Below are positions 24,301 to 36,325 of a stretch of 64,000 nt of DNA, in pieces. This DNA is from Atrina japonica (taxonomy: Eukaryota > Mollusca > Bivalvia > Pterioida > Pinnidae). A model generated the notes under the pieces. The model saw only the letters and a program-made list of their open reading frames with translations. It was not told where the DNA came from and did no database searches. Made by a program: the position numbers and the translations under genes. Position 1 is the first letter of the stretch, and every line of letters begins with the position of its first letter. The stretch spans positions 481,501 through 545,500 of the forward strand of contig BROG01000481.1 in NCBI GenBank assembly GCA_030159075.1. Direction: 5' to 3'.

Positions 24301-27233
24301 CCACAATGTAACTGAAAAAAACTACATTACATGAAAATATGTTTTACAGGGCCAGCGAAGAATACCCTTCTTGAACTTGAAAAACAGAACATGAAGTTTG
24401 ATATTATTTTCATGGATGCTGATAAAATGAACTACTTGACGTATTACAAGGTGAATAATATATTAAGTGTGGTTGCTAATAATTGAAAACATAGCGCTAT
24501 AGTGAACAGTCATTTCCTAGCAAACGTAAACAACGTGTTAACTAAACATGGCTTTAAAGTTGGTGTAATAATATGAAATATTATTAGTTTCAACTGCAAG
24601 GAAATAATCACCAGAAATGAAATACAAACTTATAAAAGCCTCTTAGAATTATGTCTGAAATTTACGGTTTTTAAAAACATCAAACGTGTATACATTGTAC
24701 ATTGTGTTTCGCTTTCATTCACTTTTTACTCTATCCACCTAACGATAAACATAATAGAAGGATAATATTGTTTCATTTTTTGCACTGCACTCAGAATGTG
24801 GTTGAATGTATCACTCTATAAAAGGTGCTCAATTCTACATCTATTATCTGTATACTTATAATTTTATTTTTGCGACCGAAAGCTCTCACGAAATTACGCG
24901 TAGCTAAAATTCTCACGAATACAGCAAAATTGACAGTGATTTGACTCATATCCAGTTCTTCTGATAGCGAATACATTTTCTTAGGCCTACAAAGTAGCTT
25001 GTTAAGATCTAATAGCTTTGCTCCGTGTCGTCTCATGTTTCATAACACCTAGTATTTCTGGTTCCAAAAACTAAATACATTGCAGTTTAATATTCTTTTC
25101 TATATATTTTGAAAGAAATTAGTGATATGAAAAACCTGGAATACTTATTCTCAGACTTGATATGTGGTTATTATTATTTGACCACTCGGTGGAGTAGGAC
25201 TTAATGTGTCGGGAGCGAATTGCTTTCTAAGGCCGACAAAGTAGGTTGTTAAGATCTAACAGTGTGCTCCGTGTCGTTTCATATTTTATAACACTTTGTA
25301 TTTATGGGTCGAAAAACTTATATATAGTGTAGTTTTTTAATTCTTTTTTCGAAGAAAGAAATTTGTGACATGAAAAATCTTGAATACTTATTCTCAGTCT
25401 TGGTTCGTGGTTATTAACATTTGACCGCTCGGTGGAGCAGGACTAAATGCGTCAGAATAGAATTGCCCTCTAAGGCCTACTTGCAAATGGCGTCGACAAT
25501 GTGATTGGTGACAAGCTGTATCCCAACGAATTTCAGTTGAAATTGGATATTTATATAATATAACGTAAAACGTTTGAGTGCGGCTTAAGATATTCGTTTA
25601 CAATTAAAAGTAGCCACTCTGTTAAACATTTATATACCAATAGGTTGGGCAATGCCGTGACTTGTATGGCCGGCATGTAATGATGGATGGCTCTTATCAG
25701 GCATGCATATGATCGTACTCTGTTTCGTATGTATTTCAGCATGATTATACTACTAACCATTCAAATCAATTGAAAATGCAAATTTATGTTGTGAAATAAC
25801 TTACTTTTACCGGCATGATTAAAAGTTAGTTATCGAAACTTTTCGCCAACATTTAAAGTAAACCTGTTAACATTCAGGTCATGTGACGACCTAATTGAAT
25901 GTAATCGCTCTGTATACTTAAAATGAAGAAAATTGCAGTCGGTATGTAAGTATTTTGTATGTAGATATTTATTATTATATTATATAACTATTCATTGATC
26001 ACTCTTGCAATTTAAAAAAAAAATGCAAAGAAATGTTTCTGTGCTTTTGGATATCCTGGCTGTTTATGTTTATACACAGTTTTCTTTGACACTTTTGCAG
26101 TTAATATTTGAGAAGGATCTTCTTGCACCAGGCGGCACATTCGTAGTGGATAATGCTATGTTCTTTGGAATCCCGTACAGTTTTGAAAAACATAGACTGG
26201 AACAAGGAGGAACAGCCATTAGAGAATTTAACGAATATGTTTTGAATGATCAAAACGTTCACAGGGTAAGGCTAACACATAAGCAAACAATCACAAATAA
26301 ACGATATGAAATATTAAAATACATACAATCACGCCCAACTTCCATATATACAAGCAAAACATTATATCCACACAGTAACTCGTTGGTATCTCCGTTGTCA
26401 TGTTTTACAAAGTTAGCCAATGATGGAACTTTATTGCCATTTGGAGGAAATATGACACTATTCAACATATATATACATTGTTTTCTAATCCTCAGCTTGG
26501 CAGTGACTGTCACCCGAGGTTGCATGTTTTATTGAAAATAATATAAGGCTAACCGCATCTGCATAAGACAAAGGTAACCTACTTACTTGAGTGAAATATT
26601 GATAAACAATATAAGTTCTCCTTCTCAGGTATGGTGGACGGTGTTCTAAGTCTTGACCATATACAGTGACACCATTTCGCCAATCATATATGAAACTAAC
26701 TGATGACATTTTCGCTGAACTTGACCTTTTTACCGAACTCGAGAAGTTCCCATGTAACATGTAATGTGGCATGCTAGTAGATGACGCTGACTCCCTCCGG
26801 ACACCTGGTTATATCCCGTTAGGAATTCGCAATTGTCCTTCATGTTGAAACCATTTGTATATAAATATAAACATCTCAGATACAAAAGTATAAATCTTTG
26901 GGATGTCCAGGATATAGATACAAATCTGGTAAAAATGAACAAACACGGGCCTCTGGAAACCAAGATGTGGGATCAGGTGCCATTGAGGAGTAAACATCCC
27001 ATGTTGACCGATCACCACCACCAGCCCACAATTAAATTAAAATGAAATAGGTGAGGAAGAAATCCTCTTCACAACAAGTACAGACACCTCAAAAGGTAAC
27101 TCAATGTTTCATTTAGTAATGTCAAACAAGGCTATATATACTTAAAACATATATCTATTATGTTTTCCAGGTATTGCTTCCTCTACGAGACGGTGTCATG
27201 TTGATCCGCAGAAAAGAGGATGTCGGAGTATAG
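19915..27233 (+). CDS. O-methyltransferase copy 2 (complete, six exons)
   Basis: Complete class I cation-dependent O-methyltransferase, 271 aa. Exons 19915-20034, 21434-21590, 22083-22292, 24350-24450, 26101-26265 and 27171-27233; intron phases 0,1,1,0,0 match the other copies. Approximate residues: N-terminal helices 1-92, SAM motif ELGLFTGCG about 110-118, DADK 185-188 with NY 190-191, VVDN ending at 214, C-terminal MLIRRK near the end. There is no signal peptide or membrane segment, so cytosolic action is expected. It is the only copy with Met in DADKMNY (Thr in the others). The ATG at 19915 was chosen because it aligns with the starts of copies 3 and 4. A pyrimidine-rich tract ending ttttag 10-15 bp before it could be the acceptor of a 5' UTR intron. 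The family call is firm; the substrate (catechol, phenolic or other) cannot be read from sequence. Confidence 0.9.
20155..20630 (+). mobile_element. retroelement copy, 5'-truncated, in OMT copy 2 intron 1
   Basis: Starts at the coding stretch for YGVYISQMIRYVRACTTYED and continues through the conserved tail to 'tttatattg'. Truncation at the 5' side with a kept 3' end suggests target-primed insertion. Confidence 0.8.
21093..21356. repeat. GT and TTA/GTA microsatellites in OMT copy 2 intron 1
   Basis: (GT)n at about 21093-21180 and (TTA)n passing into (GTA)n at about 21280-21354, about 80 bp before exon 2, the same place as the TTA/GTA tracts of copies 1 and 4. Confidence 0.95.
21434..21590 (+). 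CDS. OMT copy 2, exon 2
   Basis: Acceptor tttaaag, donor gtaaac. It encodes ARDAYCKRITSSSSPALKDL and EHPWDKVYEEGKTEFKL. The serine run replaces SGGS/SGSS of the other copies. Confidence 0.9.
22083..22292 (+). CDS. OMT copy 2, exon 3 (SAM motif I)
   Basis: Acceptor cttttcag, donor gtgagt. It encodes AQFLKSLVSISKAKKVLELG followed by LFTGCGALTIAES, then YSCEIEPYIVEFARECL. Confidence 0.93.
22293..24124. other. OMT copy 2 intron 3, left part
   Basis: AT-rich sequence with no gene recognised. An 83-codon frame at 23325-23576 has no recognisable family features. Confidence 0.6.
24125..24320 (+). repeat. tRNA-derived SINE candidate in OMT copy 2 intron 3
   Basis: The head looks like a Ser/Leu-type tRNA: 'gtgcctgagaggttagaga' then an anticodon-like stem tcgtg ... 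cacga with loop ctttgaac. The tail has 'cgcgggttctcgcctccgcc'. No intact acceptor stem, so not a functional tRNA. Confidence 0.5.
24350..24450 (+). CDS. OMT copy 2, exon 4 (DADK motif)
   Basis: Acceptor ttttacag, donor gtgaat. It encodes PAKNTLLELEKQNMKFDIIF then MDADKMNYLTYYK. Asp, Lys and Asn of the motif are kept; the Thr to Met change is at the variable position. Confidence 0.93.
24981..25480. repeat. ~247-bp tandem duplication in OMT copy 2 intron 4
   Basis: Two units beginning at 'ggcctacaaagtagcttgtt' (24984) and 'ggccgacaaagtaggttgtt' (25231), with a third start 'ggcctac' at 25474. Units share 'gctccgtgtcgt' and 'tgaccactcggtggag' type words and have diverged moderately. No gene seen. 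Confidence 0.8.
26101..26265 (+). CDS. OMT copy 2, exon 5 (VVDN motif)
   Basis: Acceptor acttttgcag, donor gtaagg. It encodes LIFEKDLLAPGGTFVVDNAM, then FFGIPYSFEKHRLEQGG and IREFNEYVLNDQNVHR. The frame stays open into both flanking introns. Confidence 0.93.
26865..27115 (-). mobile_element. retroelement tail copy, minus strand, in OMT copy 2 intron 5
   Basis: Reverse complement of the family tail (accaagatgtgggatcaggt; gaggagtaaacatccc), moderately diverged. Confidence 0.7.
27171..27233 (+). CDS. OMT copy 2, exon 6 and stop
   Basis: Acceptor gttttccag. It encodes VLLPLRDGVMLIRRKEDVGV then TAG. Confidence 0.93.
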   Translation, partial: VLLPLRDGVMLIRRKEDVGV

Positions 27234-27409
27234 AACATTAGTTGTGGAGAACTTTACATAATATCATAAAAATGCCATCTTGTCTTTTCTGCAATTCAGT
27301 TATTGTAGATTTTACCGTAATGAAGTCGAGTTATGAATGTAAAAAATACTGTGTCATCGTTACATATACATCCAGATGTTACAAGTTCAAATGTGATAAT
27401 ATATATCTT

Positions 27410-28010
27410 AAATATTATAAACATAATACCAAAGTTATAATGCTCAAGACGATATCGTTTTTGTCAATTATACTTCATCAGTTGAGCTCTTCTAATATAT
27501 TCGGACAAATGTGGTTAAACAGTTATATTTTCTGTTTACAATCACCAACGAATAGACATGATATTGATGATACCAGTACTGTTAGCATTTGTACTGATTA
27601 TAATGAAATGGAATCTAGCGACGTAGTGAGTGCATAGTTGTCTGTCATAGTTGCGTATTTGTTTATCATACTTACAACCACTGGGTTTTTGTCACTGCTG
27701 GTGAACCGTTTGGGTTCCCAATGTTATACATAAGCCCAGAACCTGGTATTTCAGTACAATCTGATTCTTCTAAACTAAAGTAATATTTCGTATGAATAGC
27801 CTTATTTGAATTCTAAACTCATCAAAAGCTAAGATACTCATGTTTTTACAGTGTTACTCGTACATGGGTTTTGAAACACTTTTAGGTTCATGTATATTAT
27901 TTTGCTTTGTATGATACCATTTTCTGTTTCGGAAGTTGATGAAGTCTTATTGACAGAAACGATCGTCTTGAACATTTGTATTGGCCTTTGGTGATTTATG
28001 TTCATCAGGT
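27410..28010. repeat. dispersed ~350-bp repeat as an inverted pair
   Basis: A short plus-oriented part (accaaagttataatgctcaa) at 27423 faces a longer minus-oriented part ending 'gaaacgatcgtcttgaacat' near 27975. The paired ends give inverted termini around about 500 bp. Confidence 0.6.
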
Positions 28011-28094
28011 TTATGTTTTGGTCCTTTTTTCAGTAGGGGATCGACTTCGCAGAGCGGTACGAGCATTGCACATGAAGTCTCTTACCTTTAGTCA

Positions 28095-28250
28095 GTGTGG
28101 GACCTCTAGTCCCGGTAGAGCCTAAGCTGAATTTGTAAAGATCGTTTTCCAATTTATTTGCGGGAGGCCGGTGATCTCTTCCCGGGTACCTTGTAACGCA
28201 CCGACATATGACTGACAAGGTGTTGCATGGGGCGTAAAGCAATATTAAAG
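28095..28250 (-). repeat. SINE-like repeat, minus strand
   Basis: On the minus strand it reads 'ttgctttacgccccatgcaa', 'gtcagtcatatgtcggtgcg' and 'cccgggaagagatcaccggc', paralleling the 5055 copy. Confidence 0.55.
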
Positions 28251-28606
28251 TAATATGAGCTGTTTTAGGTGATAAATTTTTCATGCCCATTTTAAGTAAT
28301 ATTTTAACTCACATATATTCCAAAGAGACCTGATATATTTATTCATGAAATATTCATCCGATTTTCTTCAGGTATCTAAAATAGCGTTGAAAAACATATA
28401 TTTTACATAATACATGCACTTCCCAAAATAAATCACGTCCTGTTTTTTAAAAGTAAATATAAAACACATAAAAATCGGTTGACTTTAACATACTCCGAGC
28501 GCGTAAAGGACGATATCCCCTGACCGAACTGCGGAGTACATTTGATATGTTGAAAGAATTTATGAAATGTCATTGCATACGAACATATAACTGGATTTTT
28601 TAAGGT

Positions 28607-28905
28607 AATAGTGTTGTTTGCGACTACTCTGTTTCACTAAGTGAAATGTTGAGTTGCCTTTTCGTTGGCGGTTGTTGAGACGTCTGTACCAATTGTGACG
28701 AGGATACACTCCTCACTTGTTTCATTGGACTTGACTGTGGACTCACGGCGGGTGTGACCGGTCGACAGGGGATGCTTACTCCTCCATGGCACCTGATCCC
28801 ACCTCTTGGTTTCCAGAGGCCCGTGTTTGTCCATTTTTACCGGATTTGTATCTATGTCCTGGACATGCTATCGATTTATACTTTGGTATCTGAAATTTTT
28901 ATATA
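28607..28905 (+). mobile_element. retroelement tail copy
   Basis: Begins at 'gtgttgtttgcgactactctg' minus its first base and runs through the full tail to 'tatctgaaatttttatat'. Little diverged from the 43.9-kb copy, so a recent insertion. Confidence 0.8.
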
Positions 28906-29037
28906 TTCAGACACAACATACCCACTATGATGTATTTGGTTGACAATTACTTTTTATGCAAAACAAGGACCGTATACAAAGTTTCATGTAATGAGTCCAT
29001 GATGTTTATATATCCGTTGTCTTGGAAATCTGGGCGA

Positions 29038-29207
29038 ACAAGCGGACAGAGAATTCAGTTGATTGAGCGCCAGATATTCGACATGAAGGTCGCTGGTTCA
29101 ATCCCCGGTCGTGCCAAATTTTCAGGGGTGACTTCCCATATCCTATCCACACAGCTCTTTGCCTAGGTAGGGGGTAAATAGTCTAGGATGACATTGTGTG
29201 TAGTTTG

Positions 29208-29215
<8 letters not shown>
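29038..29215 (+). repeat. tRNA-derived SINE candidate
   Basis: Has an A-box-like 'cagttgattgagcgcc' and a B-box-like 'ggttcaatccc', followed by an unrelated body and an AT microsatellite (about 29206-29296), a common 3' end for SINEs. Confidence 0.55.

Positions 29216-29296
<81 letters not shown>
29206..29296. repeat. AT microsatellite
   Basis: (AT)n of about 90 bp at the 3' end of the SINE candidate. Confidence 0.95.
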
Positions 29297-29302
<6 letters not shown>

Positions 29303-29669
29303 AATTATGATAGTGCAAATGGAAATTTCCATATTTAATTTTTGGAGATAATATTTACTGGTTTTCCATAGAATATGTAGATATAATTTGAGTGGTATAA
29401 CACCGGCTTATCTAATCAGACACCATTTATTTTCAATTTATATGATAAGAATTGTTATTTATCTAATTGAGCTACTGTACGTGGCGAATATATTTATAGC
29501 ACGAATAGAATTTTCCTGATCATATGCCGGTTTTAACAATCGTTCGACAGAGTCAGCGCAGCGGCAACAGATGTAAGGTAAATGGCAGCGACGTTGTCTT
29601 GTCCTGTAAATCGTGGGTAGAGGGTTGGTTTCATGGCACTCAGTTATATCAGTAAATATTGAAATAAGA

Positions 29670-29756
29670 AGAGTAAATAAATAAATAAATACATAAATAA
29701 ATAAAAAAGTAAATAAATAAATAAATACATAAATAAATAGATAAATAAATAGATAA

Positions 29757-29803
<47 letters not shown>

Positions 29804-29890
29804 TAATAATAATAAATGTAATAATAATAATAATAATAAATATAGTGATAGTAATAATAATAATAAATATAGTAATAATAAATATAGAAA
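29670..29890. repeat. ATAA/TAA microsatellite
   Basis: Mixed (aata)n and (taa)n tract of about 220 bp; open frames across it are low-complexity artefacts. Confidence 0.95.
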
Positions 29891-30295
29891 TAGCAAGGCT
29901 ATACCTTATACAATATTTGACTAAATGAACATATATAATCAATATACAATAACAAATTTATGTGTTTGAGTAAGAGGTCAATTTGATCTTTGGTTCCGGG
30001 TCTTTATTTTACTATTTATAATTATTATTATTTATTGGCTTACGCTTATTGTCCCCCTTTCATTTGTTTACTTTCGTCAAGGTGAGTTAATCCAGGTATC
30101 GCTTTAAATTATTTTGTGACGAGAAGTAGCTTGTCAGCTCTGTTATGATTTGCTTTAGACTCGATGTATTTGTAATCATGTGCCAGTTTACCTTGGTAGA
30201 CCTGTACTCTGTTTGAACATGTTAAATGTCTATATATGTTTAGATTGTGTTTATTCTCCTTTTCCTGTTTATCCATCCCGAATTCGTTTATCGAT

Positions 30296-30393
30296 GATAT
30301 ATCATTTCAGACGGTTTACACGAATAGCTCACCCTTGTACCACGTGATATCATTTCAGACGGTTAACACGAGTATCTCCACCTTGTAGCACGT
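30296..30393 (+). promoter_or_regulatory. ~50-bp tandem duplication upstream of OMT copy 3
   Basis: Two imperfect copies of a unit reading gatat..catttcagacggtt, then tacacga, then ccttgtagcacgt. The first copy ends in CACGTG. It lies 50-150 bp before the start codon, where a promoter or 5' UTR is expected. A regulatory role is inferred from position only. Confidence 0.4.
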
Positions 30394-30446
30394 CAAGAAA
30401 ATAAAGATAATACATTTTTCAATCATTCTTGTTGTTGGTTTTAAAC

Positions 30447-30566
30447 ATGGCGCAACGGTATAATCCCGCCTTCATGCATGTACTGAAATTGAAAGAATTA
30501 TTATCGAGTCAAGAGGTTTCTGAAGAAATTAGTACGGAAGTTGATAGAATACTTGAATTGTTCGGG
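30447..30566 (+). CDS. OMT copy 3, exon 1
   Basis: Forty codons starting MAQRYNPAFMHVLKLKELLS and ending ILELFG at a gtaagt donor. It aligns without gaps with exon 1 of copies 2 and 4. Confidence 0.88.
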
Positions 30567-33500
30567 GTAAGTCAATACAGATACAGTATTAATTTGCTTC
30601 ATTTTTACGTCGACGGTCAGTTTATAAAGGTGGAGGGGTAGAACCCGGTTATAATGTACCCGGGAAGAAACCACTGGCATTCCACAAGTAAGCTGTAACT
30701 TCCCAGTAAAATAAGCTTAGGTTCAATAGGAAACTTCTGAGTTAGACCGGATTACCGCTATAATCCTGCTTTTATTATCGCCAGTTTCGTTATTCTAGAA
30801 AAATGTTCCTCAATGTTATTTCAAGTTGCAATAATATATAGATAGCCCCCATAGCACAATTGATAAAAGCGCCCTGCAAGTGTTCGCGAGGTTCTTGGTT
30901 CGATTCCCGGTCTGTCCGCACATTTTTCTATGCCTGATACATTTCAGTAATTTGGTGTTCAACTAAATAACCCATCGTGGTATGTTTTCAGAGTCTCTTG
31001 GGTTTCTTTATACAAAATAAATTTAATGCGCTACAAAGTAAAAATATTTCCATTAACTTTACATACGTTGCAAAGGTAAATATGAAAACAGGAAAAACAT
31101 CTGAGGAACAGAATCTAGAAGGCGCGAATAAATGCAGGATCATAACGATAATCCGGGCTAACTCGAATCTTAATTTACAGATCGCTGCTGTAATCACTCG
31201 GTAGAGGAGGTCCTCACAGTATCAATATATTCAGCACAATATCAACTGAGGATCATTATAGTGTTGTACAGACATCTTTTAGAACGCGAAAAAAAATCAT
31301 ATGAATTTCATTACAATTCACATTGAACCATTTACCTGCTTTTAATTGTAAAGAATCCATAGTGGTGATGCCAACAGGGAATTAGCAGGGACATGATTAT
31401 TGGTAAATAACATATGTGTATATCTTAAATTTGGGTATGAAATATGCCTGTGACAATAACATGTTTATAAATAATGTTTGCCTCAAAATTGTGCTAAGTC
31501 TTATGTTGAAGTTTTAAGCAGATAAAGAATCAAAATACAAACTAATCACGTAAAAGGAAATAATTAGATAATCAGCTATCAATGTTTCAGATAGCGATTA
31601 TGTACAAACATTTATTCTGTTGTCATTACATCATTTGGCACGTGTGTGTTCAAATATCACAAAAAAATGTTATAAGGTACACCGTGAACATTGATTGTTT
31701 TATTTTTAGTTAAATGGTAATAATGTTGCTATCTGAGTATATGTTGCTGTCTGTATCATTGACGTTTAATTTAATTACAATGCCTTACAGTTCATCATTA
31801 TGGTGAAGAAAGACACCTTGTCACGTTGTCGATACAGTAATCTAAACCGGAACTGACGTTAGTTATGTAAACAAATATGACAGACGATGCAAATTTGTCC
31901 CAAGAAGACAAACATTGTATGGCAAATGCACATCAAGAGGAAAATAAAGTTGTTCTATGGTGATTAAAATTATTTAATAGCCATGTTTTTGTATCGTCTA
32001 TAAAGCACAACTTCGCTTTGTCTGGCATCATTTGTCCCTTTGTCTCTTTCTCTGGGTGCAGTTTTATTTCGTCTTCCAGGCACGCGATGAATACTGCGAA
32101 AGAATCACTAGTGGTGGTAGTCCAGCGCTTACAGCTCTCATAAAGAAAACAGAAGAACATCCATGGGATAAAGTATACCAGGAAGGGAAAATTGAATTCA
32201 GACTTGTTCCTAACATGTTATCAGGAAATTTGGAAGGTAGAAAAGTATCTATCTATCTTTCTATCTGTCTATCTATCTGTATATCTATTTATCCTTGCGT
32301 CCGTCCGTCTTTCCATCTATCCACCCATCATTTATCTATCTTTTGATCTATCCGTTTATTTATCCATTAAATATAAAAAATATACCAAAGTATAAATCAA
32401 TAGAATGTCCAGGACATAGATACAAATCCGGTAAAAATGGACAAACACGGACCTCTGACAACTAAGAGGTGGGATCAGGTGGCATGGAAGAGTAAGCATC
32501 CTAAACATATTTGAAAGCTATTAATCGCTAATGATTAAAAAGTTGTAGTGTCGAAAAACACCCCAGGAAATCAGGTAAAAATGCCTAGGCCAGAATCGGT
32601 TCCCGGTAACGATTTTTAAATGTCTCTTAACATGCAGCGTACAATTCATCATTCTGCTATTATCCAGTAGTGTCACAAACTGATTTATATGAAATTTGCA
32701 ATGGTTTATTAAATGATATTCGGAAGCTAGTATACATTGGTGGGTAGAAAGTAAATGTTTTATTCTATCCAAGTTCATTTTAAGTATTGCTTTGTCTGAC
32801 AATTGACACTTTACCTCAAACGATTTTTTAAGTCTCTCTCGAAAGAAAGCGCCCCTTAAGTATAGCAAAATCCATATAACCTTGCATGGTGAAGTCTCGT
32901 GAACCCTTTCATGACCTGGAAGAGTATAATTGTTAGGTAATTCAGCACAACATTAAAATAACATCAATCACAATACATAAGACAGTATCCATTGGGAAAT
33001 AAAACGTTTTCCCGTTGAGCATTGTCATCACCGAAAAGTGTATATAGGTTACTCCTTCCCGCCATCTTATGTGAATTGAATCGAATACAGTAGTCTATTT
33101 CCGAGTCGACATTCATCGGGAATCAAAATCAATGGTCACAATTCATAATATCCATTTCAAACTAAAACGTCTCAAGGTACTCTAAATCGCGATAACGAGA
33201 GTTTCATATAAAATGGAAATATTCTACCAAACCACATAGGCCTGAGTAAAAAATTTCAAAATACCGGACTAGAAAAGTATTCACATCAATAAACGTTCAA
33301 CCAAAACACATAGACACACGAGGGAACTATTAAAGGATACAATCCGTTATTGAAGACCGGAACTAATTGTGAACTAATAATCAATTTTGTCGTAAATAAG
33401 TCCTAAAGTCACACAAGGTAAGGTAATGCGTTTTAGGATCGGACGAGAAAGCAAATCTATAGCTCTTTGATTCATGTTTATCAAACGCTCCTTTTACGGC

Positions 33501-35756
33501 TAAATAAATGTTCTTTTTAGATATAGATGTGCAAGCAACTCTCTGTGGTTTCAATTTTTAATTTGTTTTAAAATTCAATCATGGATATATAATACTAAAC
33601 AAAGTCCTAATTTGATATTTCATGAATTAAATTAAGATAGTATCTGACAAAGATGAGTACGGGTTAGTAATGGGTAAGTTGTCACCATCAATTCTATTTC
33701 TTATTTTACAGAATATATATTATAGAATTGTTCTTTATAAAATATGTCGCATATTATGTAGGCATCGGTCTTGTTCACTGCCTTTCTATCTGATACATTG
33801 TGGTTAAGCATTCCACTGGTTTGAAGTGGGTTTAACCCTACATACATTCTGAAAAAAAGACAAATATGTCTTATTCAGGGGCAGGGATAGCGTTTTGATT
33901 ATGAATCCGTTTATTTGAGAAGTAGAAAAGAAAAGTGAAAAAAGTATAATAGTATTTTAATTATATCTGTTTATAAGTAAGCATTGTTTAAGGGTGTTTA
34001 GTGAATTAATGAAAACGACCGCTCGTATTGGCTCCATAAATATCTTTAATACTTATATTTTGGTGGTCTTTACAGCACAGTTCCTGAAATCACTTGTCAG
34101 TATGTCGAAAGTCAAAACAGTCTTAGAATTGGGATTATTTACCGGATGTGGAGCTCTAACAATTGCAGAATCTATCCCGGAAGATGGTAAAGTATATTCC
34201 TGCGAACTAATACCGTATGTTGCCGAATTCGCACGGGAATGTCTGAATGCATCGCCGCATGGAAGCAAGGTAAAGATCATGAATGGTGAGTAAAGAACAT
34301 ATATAGGACATAGATCATTCTATTAAATTATTCGTTCTTTAAGAACCTAAACAAAAACAAAAGATAGGTCCGAAGCTTTAGTATGAAATGTTTAATTTTC
34401 GTTATTATGAACTATAGTTTTAAAAAACAAACGCTACAGTGAAACATGAACACCACAAAGGATGATATAAAATGACTCTATATGGACTCAAACCGACTTC
34501 AAAGGGTTCATAGTGTAAGTCCTTTTTTGTCAGAATGTTCTTGTTAAAACTCACTTGATGTTAATTTATTGTGTTTCACTATACAATATCATTTCGTCAG
34601 AAATTAATATTTGTGAAATATATTTATTTACAGGACCAGCAAAAGATACGCTTGTTGAATTAGGGAAACAAAACATGAAGTTTGATATGATCTTCATGGA
34701 TGCAGATAAAACGAACTACTTGACATATTATAAGGTGAATATTATTTTTATCTATTCTTGCTAACAAATAAAAAAGGGATACATCATAAGATTTAAATGA
34801 TAAACTAGAATGACTGTGTCTAAATATATATAAAAAATCAATTTCAAAGAGATTATTCGAAGAATATAATTGCAAAAAAAGACTGGTTAAAGCTATTTAA
34901 AATTATTATTATTTTTTTTTAAATGGAGAGAACCATGTCGGAATAAAAATACCTAGTGCTCCCCGATCTTGCGTGACGTCAAATTTGATTGACTAAAATA
35001 TGTTTTTGGTTAAGGGTCAATCTAGATAAACTTCAATATGTTACAAAATATAATACAAATCATACCAAAGTTATAGTTTTATAAGCAAAAGAAACAAAAC
35101 CAATGTTCTAGACGATCGTGTCTGTCAATCAGACTTCTTGAAATGAGCTGCAAACTGACTAATCTTATACATGTATTTGCTGGCATTCAGGAATACAATG
35201 TATACAATGTCGTGGTCACATTATCATAAGATCCAAAGATACTTCTTCGAGATAAAGAACTAAGTAGTACTTGTAAAATCTGTCATCTCTATTGACACAG
35301 TCTCATGTGATGGTGACTCATAGTAACATGTTTACCTCTGATAGCATGCATCATTATCATATTTGCCCGTTGTTGCGGTGCATACCAAAAATAGAAACAC
35401 GCATGCAATGCCTACATCTCGGAAATTCAGTAAAAGTTTATCAACAAGTGCAGTTCTTTCAAATTTCATAGAATTTGTTCATAAAAAGTAGCATTCTTTT
35501 GAAGAATTGTATATGCAATTCGGATAACAAGGAGTGAAATGATCTATACAGTCTCAGGTTGTATAAATTACAGTCAAATGTCCAGTGACAGGTATTTCGG
35601 TCAATTATATTGTCTTATATCAATGAACTTAGTTTAATTCAAATTTTATCCCACTCTTCCTCTTCTTTTTTGTATTCTTCTTTTTTCTATCTTCTTTCTT
35701 TCTTCTTTTTCTTATTCTCATCATCAATCATCATCATCATCATCATCTTATTATTA

Positions 35757-35806
<50 letters not shown>

Positions 35807-36294
35807 CTCACATAATGACCATGAATAAGTTGTGCAAGTTGTTAGTTTTATAACAGTAGTATAAGTCAATGCCTGCCGATTTAGGTTGATAAAAATGTAT
35901 ACAATTAAAATGTATTCTAGGCTGTAAATGTCCCCGATGTTTTAAGATTTAACAGGTGAACTTTAACACTTTTGCAGTTAATATTTGAGAAGGAACTTCT
36001 TGCAAACGGGGGAACTATCGTGGTGGATAATGCTTTGTTTCACGGCATTCCTTATAATAATGAAAAACATCGACAGGAACAGGGAGGAATAGCCATTAGA
36101 GAATTTAACGAATATGTTTTGAATGACCAAAACGTCCACAGGGTAAGACAAACATACAAACAATCACTCACCAATGCATTTGAAACCAAAAACATGTACA
36201 CACTTACAGCGACAGCAACATACGTACATACACATGGTCATATGATCCCGTCAATCACATGCAACCTTTCAGAAATACAAAATACACCTGGTAA

Positions 36295-36325
<31 letters not shown>

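Noticed and set aside
26005..26535. 176-codon frame as a separate gene
   Set aside because: It is exon 5 of OMT copy 2 with read-through into both introns; the paralogues define the true splice sites.
29459..29942. Long Leu/Ile-rich minus-strand frames
   Set aside because: Produced by the ATAA/TAA microsatellite.
30845..30930. Functional tRNA gene
   Set aside because: Pol III box-like words are present but no full cloverleaf with paired acceptor stem; better read as a SINE head. The same applies to 24125, 29038 and 58707.
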